This document shows, piece by piece, positions 1 to 11,487 of a DNA stretch of 64,000 nt. The DNA is from Trametes villosa. Taxonomy: Eukaryota; Basidiomycota; Agaricomycetes; Polyporales; Polyporaceae. Every line of letters starts with the position of its first letter. Position 1 is the stretch's first letter. Position numbers and translations under genes: made by a program. A model generated the notes under the pieces. That model was not told the DNA's origin. It searched no databases and worked only from the letters and a program-made list of their open reading frames with translations. The DNA lies in assembly GCA_002964805.2 (NCBI GenBank), contig PUDQ02000056.1, positions 186,001 through 250,000 on the forward strand. Direction: 5' to 3'.

Positions 1-579
1 CACATTCGGGAGCGCATACGCCCAAAGCCGGCCAAGAGGGTATGAGAGCAGCTGCGCGACGATCTGGAGCGCCGCGATAGAGACGTCAGAAATAGGGCAC
101 CGCGGGAGGGAAGCGCAAGAGAACTCACGCCAGTAACGGTGACAGAGGGGTATCGGAAGAAGAAGAACTGGTTCATGCCGGGAAGGAGGATGGACCAGAT
201 GATGCCGATCACCCAGGCGCGGAGGGTGTTCACGGGCATGTCTGGGTCGTCGGTGTTCGCGACCGCAGAGCGCACCTCAGGGTAGGGAGAATCATCATCT
301 GTACATTTCAAAGGTCAGTATGCGGTTTGACCGAAGCTGTTGTTGCACTCACCGAGTACGATCGCATCGGGGTCGATGTTGGGGTCGTCAAACTGCGGCT
401 CAAAGGGAACGACAACATGATGGTCGACCGCGACTTTGGATAAGTGGGGCGGTCAGCAGACTCGGATGGACCACAAAATGAAGACTGCGCTCACTGTTCT
501 TCTCCGAATCGCCCGCAGCAAGCTTCTCCTGAAGCGAGCCCACGGACTGCCTGTCCTCGGCGGAGTAGGTGGCGGGCAT
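1..579 (-). CDS. Oligopeptide (OPT family) transporter, N-terminal part, cut by window edge
   Basis: Proton-coupled small-peptide transporter of the plasma membrane; only the 5' end of the gene is in the window. The chosen ATG (579) starts MPATYSAEDRQSVGS. Exons by splice sites are 579-495, 433-353, 298-129 and 63-1, and they join in frame. The cytosolic acidic stretch FDDPNIDPDAIVLDDDSPYP is followed by the OPT signature VRSAVANTDDPDMPVNTLRA, then a first membrane segment (WVIGIIWSILLPGMNQFFFF) and RYPSVTV. The last visible exon reads IVAQLLSYPLGRLWAYALPN, which matches the next conserved OPT block. These motifs are characteristic of the fungal OPT family. Substrate specificity cannot be told from this part. 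Confidence 0.9.
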
Positions 580-2693
580 AATGGAGGCCAGAAGCTGGGG
601 GGTCGGGAGCAAGGTCAGGCGGCTGTCGAGCGAGATATATAGCTTCCACGACACCCAGCGCCGAGGGGGAACAGATGCGTGTCATGAGTTGGGATCAGTG
701 CTCCCGCTTCCCCGTACCTGCAAGCTATCTCCACAGCCTGGCGTGAGATCGGGGCGTTAGAAGCAGGAGGACCATGTGCAGTCGGCGCTGCGGTGCTCCA
801 AGCTATACCGAACAGGCTTCGAACAGCCCGGTACGGCATTTGAGCTGCGAAAATAGCGTCCGCGCCGGGCCTGATGGAGTGTCCCGGCCTGAGCCCGGCA
901 CTCTATGTTTATGTTGAGGCGTCCTGTAGATAGCCTGCGTAGACGTCACAGTGCATGTGGGGAGTTCAAGAATAGCGACGCGCATTTACCTAGGATCTGC
1001 TGCGATGGAGTAGGGAGCCCTGGTGGCTCGCCGTCACTCTGTACTGAGAAATCGAACGCCTCGGGGTGAGCAGCGTGCTCAACGGCCCGACGGGGCCAAT
1101 AAGCACGACGCACACTCCGCGGTTCTCGCGGACGTTCCCCTCTGCTTCTCGGGCAGATTTGCCACCTTATACACGTACTGGGCTAGGCGTTTCTAAACTT
1201 ACCTCCAAATACCGTGGGCCTATCTTTGGCGCCTGATATATATCATCTTCCTCCATGGCGATGGTGTGAGCGCAAACGCCTGCGCTTCGGGCGCGAAGCC
1301 TGCAGCAGCGGCCTCTCGCGCGTAGTTGCGGCCTGCAGAGAGGTGAGAGGATGGGGAAGAAACAGAGTTCGGAGCTGCGCTTTCAGTACTCAAGACTGGA
1401 GACCCGCATCATTGTGGCTCAGGCACGCCTCAAACAATATGTGAGGTGTGTGCCTCGGCCCTCTGGCGCCTCGCGCAAACGCCACGTCCCGTCGACTTTC
1501 TTGGCTACTAGTACCAAGGGTGCCTGAGATGTGCAGCTGAGGTACAGAAGGCCCACAGAAAGTCAGAGATCTTACCGCTTTCTCCGATGGACATCGAGCA
1601 GCCGGCCGAAGTTCTGGGCGCAAATGCTTCTATGGCCGGGATCCTGGCCTCCCACGTCAAGGGGTTGAATGTCCCTGCGAGCGGTAATGTAAGGGAGCGG
1701 ATAACTGCAGGGTTTGATCTTGTTGCGGTGGCACTTGTTGCCGAGAGCTTTCGCCGTCCGGATCGTTGAAAGACAGATGGTGCTGCTCGTGTGAGCTGTG
1801 GCACTAGAACACTTTGAGGTGATATGCCACACCTTTGACGGCCTCGTATCTATTTTTGTCGTTAGTGTTGAAGAGCCCACGCTTGTGAGGTCATTATCAG
1901 CGTCGATAGTCATAAAGAGGTTTGGCCTAGCTGGATGAGGGATCCAGAGACATCCACTGACATGAGCGACACTGAGTTCATGCGATGCCGCCACAGCATC
2001 ACGTATGCATATGGAGTCGCGGACGGCGGTTGTATGCAGCCCGGTTACGGCACGTCAGCTGCAGGTGTTCTTCAAAAGACAGCATATCTCGCGCAGAGAG
2101 TTGGCGGCGGCGTAGAAGGCCTCGGATATGTGGCACTCGTGCTTCCCATGTTATATCCGGCGAGTTTGGGCTCCCGGATGGCGGATTTCAAACGCAACTC
2201 ATCTGAAACCTGGTACGCAGTAGCCTGATAAGTCATAACAGGCTGTACTAGAAAGTCATTTACGCACTCATGTATATGAACGCGGCTGCTTCAAAGATGT
2301 CCTCTGGACGCAAACCTAGAGGCCCGCGTCGTATAGACTCAGAGACTCGAAGTCCAAGTCGCGGTACAGTGTCAAGTACGTCGTCGGTCTGGCCCCGTCG
2401 CCCATGTCCCCTGCCGCTGGTAAGCAAACAGCTCTAGCTCCGATGACTGGAACATAAGCTCAGCTATCCTGGGTTGCACCAGAGACTTTCGGAGAGTGAA
2501 CGCCTTGCTGTACGGACGCGATCATGTGAGCGGGGACTACCGTGGGAAATAACACCGACCCCGCTCGTCGTACGCGACAGCGCCCAAGCGTCTTTGCATA
2601 CCTCGCCCGTCGTCCGTCGCGTTCCCGCCTCGTCTTGCTGCGCTTCTTCTTGGTCTGTCTTGCAACTAGTATTCCCATCTGACCTTCGCCAAC
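580..2693. other. 2.1-kb intergenic region between divergent OPT and AT-hook genes
   Basis: No recognised gene. Only scattered open frames without family motifs occur, the longest being a 140-codon frame on the minus strand at 1572-1994. The region must contain the promoters of the OPT gene (minus) and the AT-hook gene (plus). It could also hold remnants of a decayed gene or element that I cannot identify. Confidence 0.5.
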
Positions 2694-5678
2694 ATGCCAG
2701 GCGCATACATCGGCGCCCCTCCGCCTCATCTACGGAAACGCAAGCAGCGCGAGCCATCGCCCTCGCCTGTGGTACCGGATCCCGTGGAACCCACACCGCC
2801 GCGCAGAGACGCGTTTGGGACGCCTGCGCGATCTGCGCGGGTGTATAAGACATATGCGCACAAACGCGCGCGGTCGTACGCGAGCTCGGCCGCGGGAGAC
2901 GAGCCAGAGGAGGAAGAAGAGAGTTGTGAGTCTACCAATCCTTTGCGCTTTCTGTTACAAAGGCGCGCGGTCGTGCAACCGGTGCGTGGCTGGTGTGCGT
3001 GGTTACATGCGCACATTGTCTGTTAGCATTCATCAGGACATCAGCGTTCACGTACAAAGATCCACGGGAGGCGAGGCGACCTACTTGTTCTACCGGCATG
3101 CTTCGCGATATCCGGAGCCCTCCCTCCACGATCGTGTGTGTATAGCAGAGAGTCTGCGCCATCGGCGTTCCTTTTGGACTCTGGGCGGATAAGCCTACTT
3201 CAATATACGCTCCATCTCGTACACGGCGCTGAGAGAGTCGGGGAGACGAGCGCACGCGTTCTACTGCGCATGCATGCTTATGCAGCTGTCGTTCACTTAG
3301 ACTGCTGTCATGAATCACGTCGAGAGAGCGCTTCACTACTATGCCACATTTTGTATGCGCTCATAAGACCGTCATACCCATCCATATGCTACCGCCATCC
3401 GGGCGCCATGTATGTCGAGGCGCGCGGCTTAGGCTAACTATATTGCACAACAGCTTCCAGCTCATCATCTGCGGAAGAATCTCCGACGAAAGTGAGGTTC
3501 GGGCCCCTTCCGGAGAAGATCACACCCCTGGCGAACAGACCTCCTGCCGGCCATCCTATCCAGCATACTGAACGAGATAACAATACAGCCCTCGTGACAG
3601 CCCTGAACGACCACCACAAAGCATCTACCAGCGCAGGCGCTTCCGCACCTGCTGCGAAGAATGTTCCCGATCAACACCATGCACTACGAAGGAAACAGTC
3701 TTCGGTGTATGTCGAAGTTCCTTCCGTAGCTGAGGCGTTAGGACCTGGAGCACGGATCGGTCCTCCACGGGGACGCCGCCAGAAGCCAAAGTCGAAGACA
3801 ACCTCCGCCATGCCTTCGCCACCTCCGACGTCGGACGACAGTTCTGCTGTAAACCTCCCGCAGTATCGCGCCCCGTCCGCAGCCCACCTGTCATTGAGTG
3901 ATGCATTGAACACCTCATTCGGTAATGTTTCTGCCGGCCCGTCCAGAATCGACGCTCTGCCCGCTGAAACTTCTAGCGCTCCGCCAAAGAGGAAGCGGGG
4001 CAGGCCACCCGGCAAAGCCAACAGCCTCGCTGGTCTGGGGCCTATCATCAATCCCGGAGGAGCCAGCTCGTCTCCCACTCGGTCTGCGGCGGTCCCTCAT
4101 GCAGCCTCCACTCACGCTGTCGCGTCGACTTCTACTCATACTGTCGTATCTATTTCCGCGCAAGTAGCTGCACCTGCTGTGCCAGTCAAGCGGGGCCCCG
4201 GTCGCCCTCGCAAACATCCCCTTCCCGTCGCCTCCACCGCTGGGTCCATCTCTCACCCGCCAACCTCCGCCGGCCCGTCTCGGAGCCACAAGAAGGGTCC
4301 TGAACCCATCGTCATAGACGAAGACTCCGACGCTGACGCGGTCGCGGCACAGCTCCTGGACAACGACGCATCCTCCCCGGAGGGAGCACCCCTGTCTTCT
4401 CGTCCCAAACCCAGGAAGGACAAACATGCCTACCAATCGGTGGACATCGGGCCCATTGCGCGGGCCCTCGAGCGGCAGGCCGCGGACGAGGCGGCGCACC
4501 CGACGCTCACTGGCCATGTCCCGGCGCCCGTTGGACCGCCAGCGAAGAGGCCACGGGGCCGACCTCGCGGGAGCAAGAACAAGAGCACTCTCGAGCGCGA
4601 GGCAGAAGCGCGTGCGCGCCGGCTCGCGTCGCTCCCTTCTCCCTCGCGGGTGGCGGCCGCGCCTGTAGCGTCGACTTCCACTGCTGCTGCTCCTACTCTC
4701 ACTCCAGTGCCAATCAAGCGTCCGCGCGGCCGGCCACGCAAGAGCGCACCGGCCGGCAGCTCACTGGAGTACTTTGAGCCTCTGAAGGACCCCGACGATG
4801 ACGGCCCCACGGCGGGCCCCTCCACCCCGGCGCCGAAGAGGAGAGGACGCAGCAGCACCCGGCGCAACAGCACCTCCGCCCTCCCGTATTCTCCACCCAC
4901 GCCCGTCGCTCCCCCTACCCCGTCGCCATACTACCTCGACCTGAACACGATGCAATGGGTACGCCGGGCAAGGGCACGCTCTGCGTCAGCCCCGCCGTCG
5001 AGGCGGCGCTCCTCCGCGTTCATCACGGCTGCGGTGGGCGAGGCGCGGGAGGGCGTGTCGGAGTACCAGACGTGCAAGGCACTGTGCGACGCGTTCAAAG
5101 CCGCGCTGCTCAAGACCGCGCCCAAACTCGGAAAGAGCCCCGGCAAGGGGAAGGGGAAGCACCGGAGGAAGAGCAGCGATGGCGCAGACGATGGACTGAA
5201 GGTCGCACAGTCCGGCGTGCTCCTCGTCGCGGACGACTCGGACGACGAGGGGGACGCGGGCGTGGGCGTGTTCCGCGGCGCGTGGTCCGTCCTCGGGGAC
5301 CCGAACGTCGCGCTTGACGACGGCCTGGTGCTCAAGAAGCTGCATGAGGTCGTGATGGGGATCGGCGCGTACACCAGGTAAGCCCCTCGCACCCCTACCG
5401 CGGCCACCGGCGTGTTGGTTGACTTACGCGCTCGTAGCCTTGACAAAGCGCAGTTCACGAAGGGCACCGACGGCCGCACCGTCACCGTCTGCGTCCCCTG
5501 CTGCTGCGCATCGATCCGACCGGGACGACAGCAGGCGTTGGCCGCCTCGGCGTCTGGGGCGGATGCACCGGAGGAGTGCGAGGGCGAGATGGTCGTGAGC
5601 GTCGCGGAAGGCCAGCCCGAGCGGGCCTTCGTCGGGATCGCGAAAGCGCTGCGTACGGTTGTGGCAGTTGCGCATTAG
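2694..5678 (+). CDS. AT-hook DNA-binding protein
   Basis: Predicted nuclear, chromatin-associated protein of 798 aa. Exons are 2694-2925, 3454-5377 and 5438-5678; phases 1 and 2 match across both introns. At least four AT-hook cores are visible in the long exon: KRKRGRPPGK, KRGPGRPRKH, KRPRGRPRGSK and KRPRGRPRKSA, with a weaker PKRRGRSSTRR. Between them are long Ser/Pro/Ala-rich, probably disordered linkers. The N-terminus is basic then acidic (DEPEEEEES). The C-terminal 120 residues (after SEYQTCKALCDAFKAAL) look more ordered and may form a small domain. AT-hooks bind the minor groove of AT-rich DNA, so a role as an architectural or transcription cofactor is inferred. Oddity: intron 1 is 528 nt, ten times longer than its neighbours, so an unseen exon there is possible. 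Confidence 0.82.
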
Positions 5679-6170
5679 TATTGCGTCGGTGTCCAGGCTG
5701 GTTTGGATAGGTTTGGAGCTGGTCTGCGGTGCTATTCGTCTGTGGCTGTTTGTCATTGGTTATGGCGCGTGTTGTTCGTCGACTTGCTTTCCTGCATCGC
5801 TTGGTTATATGCAACGTGTCTCTGGAGTACTGCACCTGTATGCCTACATGTATGGTCGCGCTAGTGTGAATGACTGCGGACACGTGTTCAGACTTACGGA
5901 GGAAGAGCATAACATGTGGATATGTATTACAACACCCGTCTAGTATGGTACCGGGCTCGAGACCTACAGAACTGAACGGATCCTATGCTAGTAAAACAAT
6001 GAGATAACCAAGTTACATCGTAGAACATGAGCTGGTCCCCGTGAAAGCAAGAAAACACAAAGCGGGGTATTCCACTCTCTAAGATCGTCAAGATCGTCCT
6101 TCGAAACGACATTCAGGCTTGCGAATGCGAAGCGTACACCACGTCAACCTTCAAGTTTTCCTCGGCCCCA
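5679..6170. other. Intergenic region between convergent genes
   Basis: Contains the 3' ends of the AT-hook gene (plus) and the glycosidase gene (minus). No open frame or structure of note was seen. Confidence 0.5.
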
Positions 6171-7896
6171 TCACACGCCGCAGAACAGCGTCAGCACGAC
6201 GCACAGGCACGCCCATATCACCTTCTCGCCAACTGCGGCGCCGCACGGCCGGGGCGCGGCGTTCGCCCCAGGAGAGCCTGCAGCGGTCCAGTCGTTCCAC
6301 GCGGCGTACATCTCGACGACGAACGCCTGGCCCTCGGGGCTCTTGCTGCCCTCAATCCCGAACTGGTTTGGGTTCACGACAGGCGTGAGCCACATGTCCG
6401 ACGTAAAGTGCTGCAGCGCTGCGCTGCCGTTGGACGATGCGGTCGAGGAGCTGGCCGGGGCGGTTGCGGTGGACGACCCGGAGGGAGAGGAAGAGGCGCT
6501 GAAGCTGGAGCTGGTGGTGGAGTTGGAAGCGGGCGCAGAAAGCGCCTTGCGGGTCTGCTCGGCCTGGGGGAGGTGCGTGTGGATGCCGGCGAGGAGCGCG
6601 AGGCGGTACACGGTGCTCGCGAGGATCGCGGTGCTGGATGCGTCGTCGAACGACGCGCTGTCGTCCGCGTAGTTGCCGAACAGGCTGTTCGTGCGCTACT
6701 CGGGTGCGTTTCTCGGGTTAGTGAAAGTCCTCCATGATTCGGGGAGCGCGCCGCCTACCAGATGCGGGTAGATGCCGCTGTGGATCTCGGACACCCAGTT
6801 TGTGAGATCCTTTGCCTGATTCTTCATGCTCTTCGAGTACTGCGAGTGCTGGATGGTAGCCAATACGCGAAGCATGCCGGCGGCGGCCCATCCGTTTCCT
6901 GTATCGTATGGGTGTCTTCAACGTAGGGCTCCCATAGAAGAACCCGCGAGACTAACCTGTTGACCAGTGTCCGCCGTCGGCGTTCTGACCCAACACTATG
7001 TGCTTCCACATCCCGCCGGCCTCGTCGTCCACCAGGTACTGGCGGTATAGTCGGCATTGATCGTACGCTTGTTGTACCAAGGACTCGTTTTGCGTGAGCA
7101 CGCCGTAGTATGCGAAGAAGGGCGGGACCATATAGACAAAGTCGGACCTGGCAGTGCGAGGTGGTTGAATACGCTGTCAAACTGGCGCCACCAAAACGGG
7201 AAGACCTCCTCCCTCTTCGGTACCTTGCCGAGCCTGACGGATCCGCGGATACGCCTCTCGAGCGGATATCGAGGAGCGGGGTGGGTATCAGGAACGTCTC
7301 ACTCACCAGAGCTGCACCTGTTCCATCCGGTGCGAAATTGCCCCGTCGCTCGTCTTGGGCACCTTCTCCAGCAGGAACTCCAGCTGGTCCGCCGCCGCAC
7401 TCCCATAATTCGTCCCGTCCCCGCCCGCGCCGGTCCAGTTCGCGAGCAGGACCGCGACGCCAATGCTGGGCGGGTCGCCCGCGGCGCCGCCGTTTGCGTC
7501 CATGAGCGGCTGCGGGCCCTGCACGTCCGCCTTTGTGCGGTTCTGCACGGTCGAGCGCGCGATAGCTATAACTTCATCGAGGGAGGACGGTGGCGAGTCC
7601 TTGGACGGCGGAAGCCCGTTGTTGCTGAATACAGAGTAGGAGGAGGAGTCGGCTTCGATGAGTGCTTCGGCGCGGGTGCCGATCTCCCAGCTTCACCGCG
7701 GCGCGCAATTGTAAGGACGTGCGAGCCGTCTGCTGCGAAACGAATGAACTCACCTGTGCGTCGCGCCCTCCGCGAGGCGAGCCTTGACCGCGCTCAGCTG
7801 GTCGTCCGTCAAGTCCTGCGCGCGCACAAGCCCCGCCGCCAAGAGCACTCCGCCGGCGGCAAGCAGTCGCGATCGCCAGCTCCGCTTCGTCTTCAT
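6171..7896 (-). CDS. Secreted six-hairpin glycosidase (GH88/GH105-like), probably GPI-anchored
   Basis: Predicted extracellular carbohydrate-active enzyme of 460 aa. Five exons: 7896-7754, 7690-7307, 7147-6957, 6898-6759 and 6695-6171; lengths sum to a multiple of three. The N-terminus is a signal peptide (basic start, Leu/Ala-rich core, cleavage near LVRAQDL). The central region has the alternating helical, aromatic-rich pattern of six-hairpin glycosidases: GTNYGSAAADQLEFLL, AISHRMEQVQLWSDFVYMVP, GGMWKHIVLGQNADGGHWST and GNGWAAAGMLRV. The C-terminus has a Ser/Thr-rich spacer followed by a hydrophobic tail (VIWACLCVVLTLFCGV) with no basic end, which is typical of a GPI-attachment signal. The family usually acts on unsaturated uronyl or related glycosides, but the exact substrate is unknown. 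GH76 was considered and fits less well. Confidence 0.75.
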
Positions 7897-8514
7897 CGGT
7901 GATCGAGTACTCAGGAGCGCTATGCACTAGCAGCACTGCAGCAGGGGTGGGGCGGAGGAGGGGAGGGCGGAGCACGGAGACGGAGGCTTTTCTGTGTTCT
8001 GAATCTGCCAACAGGACGCGGCCAGGTCCTGGGGCGTGGGTGTGTTGCAGTTTGGGCTGGGCTGGATGGATGGAGCGGGATGGCCGATGATGATGTCGTC
8101 GTCCCCGGTTCTGCCTATGTATGTCCGGCCAACCACACGCCGCGTCCGGCCAAGCGATAACATAACTCGTCTAGAACGTTCATGGGGCGTCCTGCGAGCC
8201 GCTGCATGCGAGCGGTGGTCTCGGACAAGAGGACAAGCCCGCGCACCCAAGACATTGCGCGGCTGCGCGGTTGCAGGCGGTTGCGGCTGAACGGTTCCCC
8301 CAGGGCCGCAGGGTGGCTGACGGCCCCTCAGGGACACACCGGAATGCAGAGGATCTTCGGAGGCTGGCGCTGCGGCCCAAACCGTCGAGAAGTCAGCCGC
8401 GAAGGAACTCAGAGTGACCGACGTGCGAGTGGCTTGTGCAGTGAAGCGCGCGGGAGATAGTACTGAGTGGTGGTAGATACCTATGCTAAGTATGACGGCG
8501 GATATGAGACACGT
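7897..8514. other. Intergenic region (618 nt)
   Basis: Lies upstream of the glycosidase start and downstream of the adrenodoxin reductase stop, with both genes on the minus strand. It should hold the glycosidase promoter. I see no convincing gene. Confidence 0.5.
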
Positions 8515-10047
8515 TCATGCATTCCGAGGCCTCGCGCTCGCAAGGAACTCGCGCGCCTTCTCCCAGACCATCCGCTCGCGCTCCTTCCCCAACGCCTCCC
8601 CGCGCCGCACCTCCTCCGCGTCCACCGCCTTCCAGTCCTCAAAGTCGGTCACCCGGCCCTCGCGCCAGCCCGCCTCGACCTCCCGCGGGACCGTGTCAGC
8701 CTCGACGTTCCGTGGCAGCACGTCGATCGCATCCGCCGCGGCGCTGTCAGCCCCCGCGTCCGACTCGCTGATCGGCGTCGTGTGCACGTCCTCGCTCGGG
8801 AAGTGGTCGCGCAGGATCGTGTCAGCCACCGCGTACGCGTCCATCATCGTGCTCACGAGCACTCCGCGCGCGCCCGTCGCCGCCCAGCCGCTCGCGTACA
8901 CATTGCGGACAATGCGCCCTGCGGCGTCCACGACGCGCCCGCTGAGCGTACGCACATGGTTGAGGGACGGGTCGTACCAGGGCGCGCTCGCCTCGGCATG
9001 GTGACCGAGGGAGGTGATAACGAGGTCGGTCTCGAGTGTAGACGTCTCCCCGGTAGACACCGCGCGGTTGCTCGGGTCGAGCATCGTATGTCCAACAGAG
9101 AGGCGCGCCTTCTCTCCAGGAGCGGTGGGCGTGGTGAGCCCGGTCGGCGAGCGGAAGAAGTCGAGCGACCACGTCTTCTTCGTCGAGCCAGGCTTGTTCT
9201 TCGAACCCTTCTGCAGGAGCTGGATCGTGCGCGACTGCTGGCGCGTGAGCGCGGGCGCGCCCTCTGGCACGGCGAGGTGCGCGGGGTCGAGCGGCACCAT
9301 CGACGCGTCGGGCAGGTTCATCATTTCGCGCAGCTCTTTGACGGTGAATGCGGCTTGGAACGGCCCGCGGCGGCCGAGGATCGAGACGTGCTGCACGTTT
9401 GAGCGCGCGAGCACGTCGAGCACCCGCTGCGGGACGTCGTACTTTGCGAGCACGTCCGGTGGCGTGAGGAGCATGCGCGCGACGTCGAGCGAGACGTTTC
9501 CTTGGCCGACGAGCGTGACGTGCGAGATGCGCTCGAGTGGAGGCGGCGCCGGCCTGGACGGGTGCTGCGTGTACCAGTGCACGAGGGAGAGTGCGGGCAC
9601 GCAGTATTCCGATGGAGGCAGAACGGGGTGGAGGGTGGGCACGGTGCAGCCGGTGGAAAAGAGGATGTGGGTGTAGTGCGGGAGGAGCGCCTCGAGTGAG
9701 AGCGGCAGCGTGTGTGGAATGGGCGCGGGGGCACCGATGTTGACGTTGCCGAAGAAGCGAAGCCGCGGGTCTGCAGCGGCCTCGGCGAACTTATGTGTGC
9801 AATTCTAATGAAGCTGGACGTGAGTAGAAGCACGTTCTTGGAAGGGGAACAGACGAACCTTGACTTCCGGGTGGTCTGGAGCCACACCGTAGCGCACGAG
9901 GCCATAAGGCGCCCATAGGCGGTCGTACATGTGGATTTTGAGCTGCGAAGCTCGCGAACTCGACTCTGGAAGTAGAGACAGCAAACGAGAGGCGACGTAG
10001 AAAGCCGAGGGGCCGCCGCCCACGATGGCCAACTTCATGGGTGCCAT
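8515..10047 (-). CDS. ARH1: NADPH:adrenodoxin (ferredoxin) oxidoreductase, mitochondrial
   Basis: FAD flavoprotein that passes electrons from NADPH to mitochondrial ferredoxin (Yah1-type) for Fe-S cluster and heme A synthesis. It has 492 aa in two exons, 10047-9859 and 9804-8515. The FAD-binding motif lies at residues 5-17 (LAIVGGGPSAFYV), followed by the family block LWAPYGLVRYGVAPDHPEVK. The NADP site is VTLVGQGNVSLDVARMLL, and LGRRGPFQAAFTVKELREM is the usual conserved segment after it. A 5'UTR intron (about 10115-10064) ends just before the ATG. Reading back through the spliced leader in frame gives a TAA, so the ATG at 10047 is the likely start. No clear mitochondrial presequence precedes the FAD fold, which leaves import unexplained. 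The gene symbol is the yeast orthologue name. Confidence 0.9.
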
Positions 10048-10115
10048 GGCGGTAGTGAAATGACCTGGCGAGATTTGTCGTCAGATAAGTTTAAGTTACT
10101 AGAGCTCACACTTAC

Positions 10116-11487
10116 CGTAGACCTGAGTGCGTTATTTGGAAACCTTTCTTGGACAGCTATGGGTCCATGTTTGAACGAGGCTGGCCCAGATAAATGCGGC
10201 CGGCGTACAAGAAAGCGTGACTTGCTCAGTCTTGCTATCAACTTGCTGAGCGAGCCTGCCGGCGCCTGCGTCAGCCTTCTCGGCAAGGCGCTGGCTCGGC
10301 AGCGTGGTCCGACGGCCGCACTCGGAGTTTACGGACTTTGCGAGCAACCACCACCACCGGCATCCTGCGATACCACTGTCTTCGACAGCGCGACCTGCTA
10401 TCCTGAGCTGCTGGGGCAGGCAGTATACGCGTGGTTGAACTACACGTACACGATGTGTGCAGATCTCGGCCATTTTCCATAGGTGAGCTAGGATCAGAAT
10501 CGCGTGAAGTGTTCAAACCATTGAATATTAAATGTTCCCTCACTGTCAGCTTGCTCTAGGAGTTGGGCAGTCGACAACTCATGCCACATGCAACACATTG
10601 CTATTTCTGCGAGAGTGCTTCCGCGATATCTGATCGCAGGCCTGGATTGTGGCGCGTGTCGTACTGAGGAGACTCCGCAGTGGACAGGTCCCATCGCCGA
10701 GCATACGCTCATGGGAACGCAGTGCGATAGCAGTTCACGACCCCTTTGCTCCCAAACAGTGTAAGCCCCACTGCAGTAAGTCTTTTGTCAGCCAATCACC
10801 GCTTACTGAATAGACCAATATTACAATGCAGTCGAATACACCATCCGGGTAGTTGTTGACGTTCTCCCCATTCACCGGACGGACTGAAGCTCAAAGGACT
10901 ACGACGGCCATAGTCACTCTTCTCCGATAGAACGCCAAGCCGAAAAGAAGTCTTCCGAGGCATATTCGCGAAGCTCCGTATTCTCCGAGGGCGTGCTCCC
11001 GTATCGGCTTCCGAAGCGCGAATGCACATCTTCGTTCACAATTGCACTGTCGGACACCACGCTCAACGCGTGCTCGCGCCCGAACAGCCTAACTAGGCAT
11101 ATCTCACAGCATCCTTTTCCATGGCGCGCCCACCTGATCCTCGAAGAAGCACCCGCCATGCTCCAGCCTCCCACAGGCCGCGCATGAATGGCTGTGATGC
11201 CCTGACTTGGTCATCGGCAGCAAATGGAGCCTGCAGCAGTCTCTGTGCGCACAGCGTGGACGGTGTGCCGTTTTCCCAAGGAACAATGCACGACCATGCG
11301 GCATACCCGTCTCGTTCTTGCTGGTCAGCGTCACCGTATCTTGCGCCATCCACTACGCATGCTCGCCTGCGAGTACAAATACTGGGAGACTGCGTGATGC
11401 GCTGCTCCAGGCGACCACTCTCTGGCGAGTCCTGGTTCCTCCTCAAGTCGACCTCCTTCACACGCCCTACGACGACGACGCTCCAGT
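10116..11487. other. 1.4-kb intergenic region between divergent genes
   Basis: Lies between adrenodoxin reductase (minus) and fungalysin (plus). A 140-codon plus-strand frame (10060-10482) and several shorter ones exist but show no family motif or splice support. Promoter elements for both genes are expected here; none is obvious by eye. Confidence 0.45.

Noticed and set aside
1572..1994. 140-codon minus-strand frame in the OPT upstream region
   Set aside because: No family motif; a GC-rich genome gives frames of this size by chance.
4500..5000. Direct repeats in the AT-hook exon as a tandem repeat array
   Set aside because: The similarity comes from the repeated AT-hook codons and Pro/Ala-rich linkers, not from DNA repeats.
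8467..9402. Long plus-strand frame (311 codons) opposite adrenodoxin reductase
   Set aside because: Antisense shadow of a well-supported gene with Arg/His-rich translation.
10060..10482. 140-codon plus-strand frame between adrenodoxin reductase and fungalysin
   Set aside because: Overlaps the reductase 5' leader, has no motif, no splice support and unremarkable composition.
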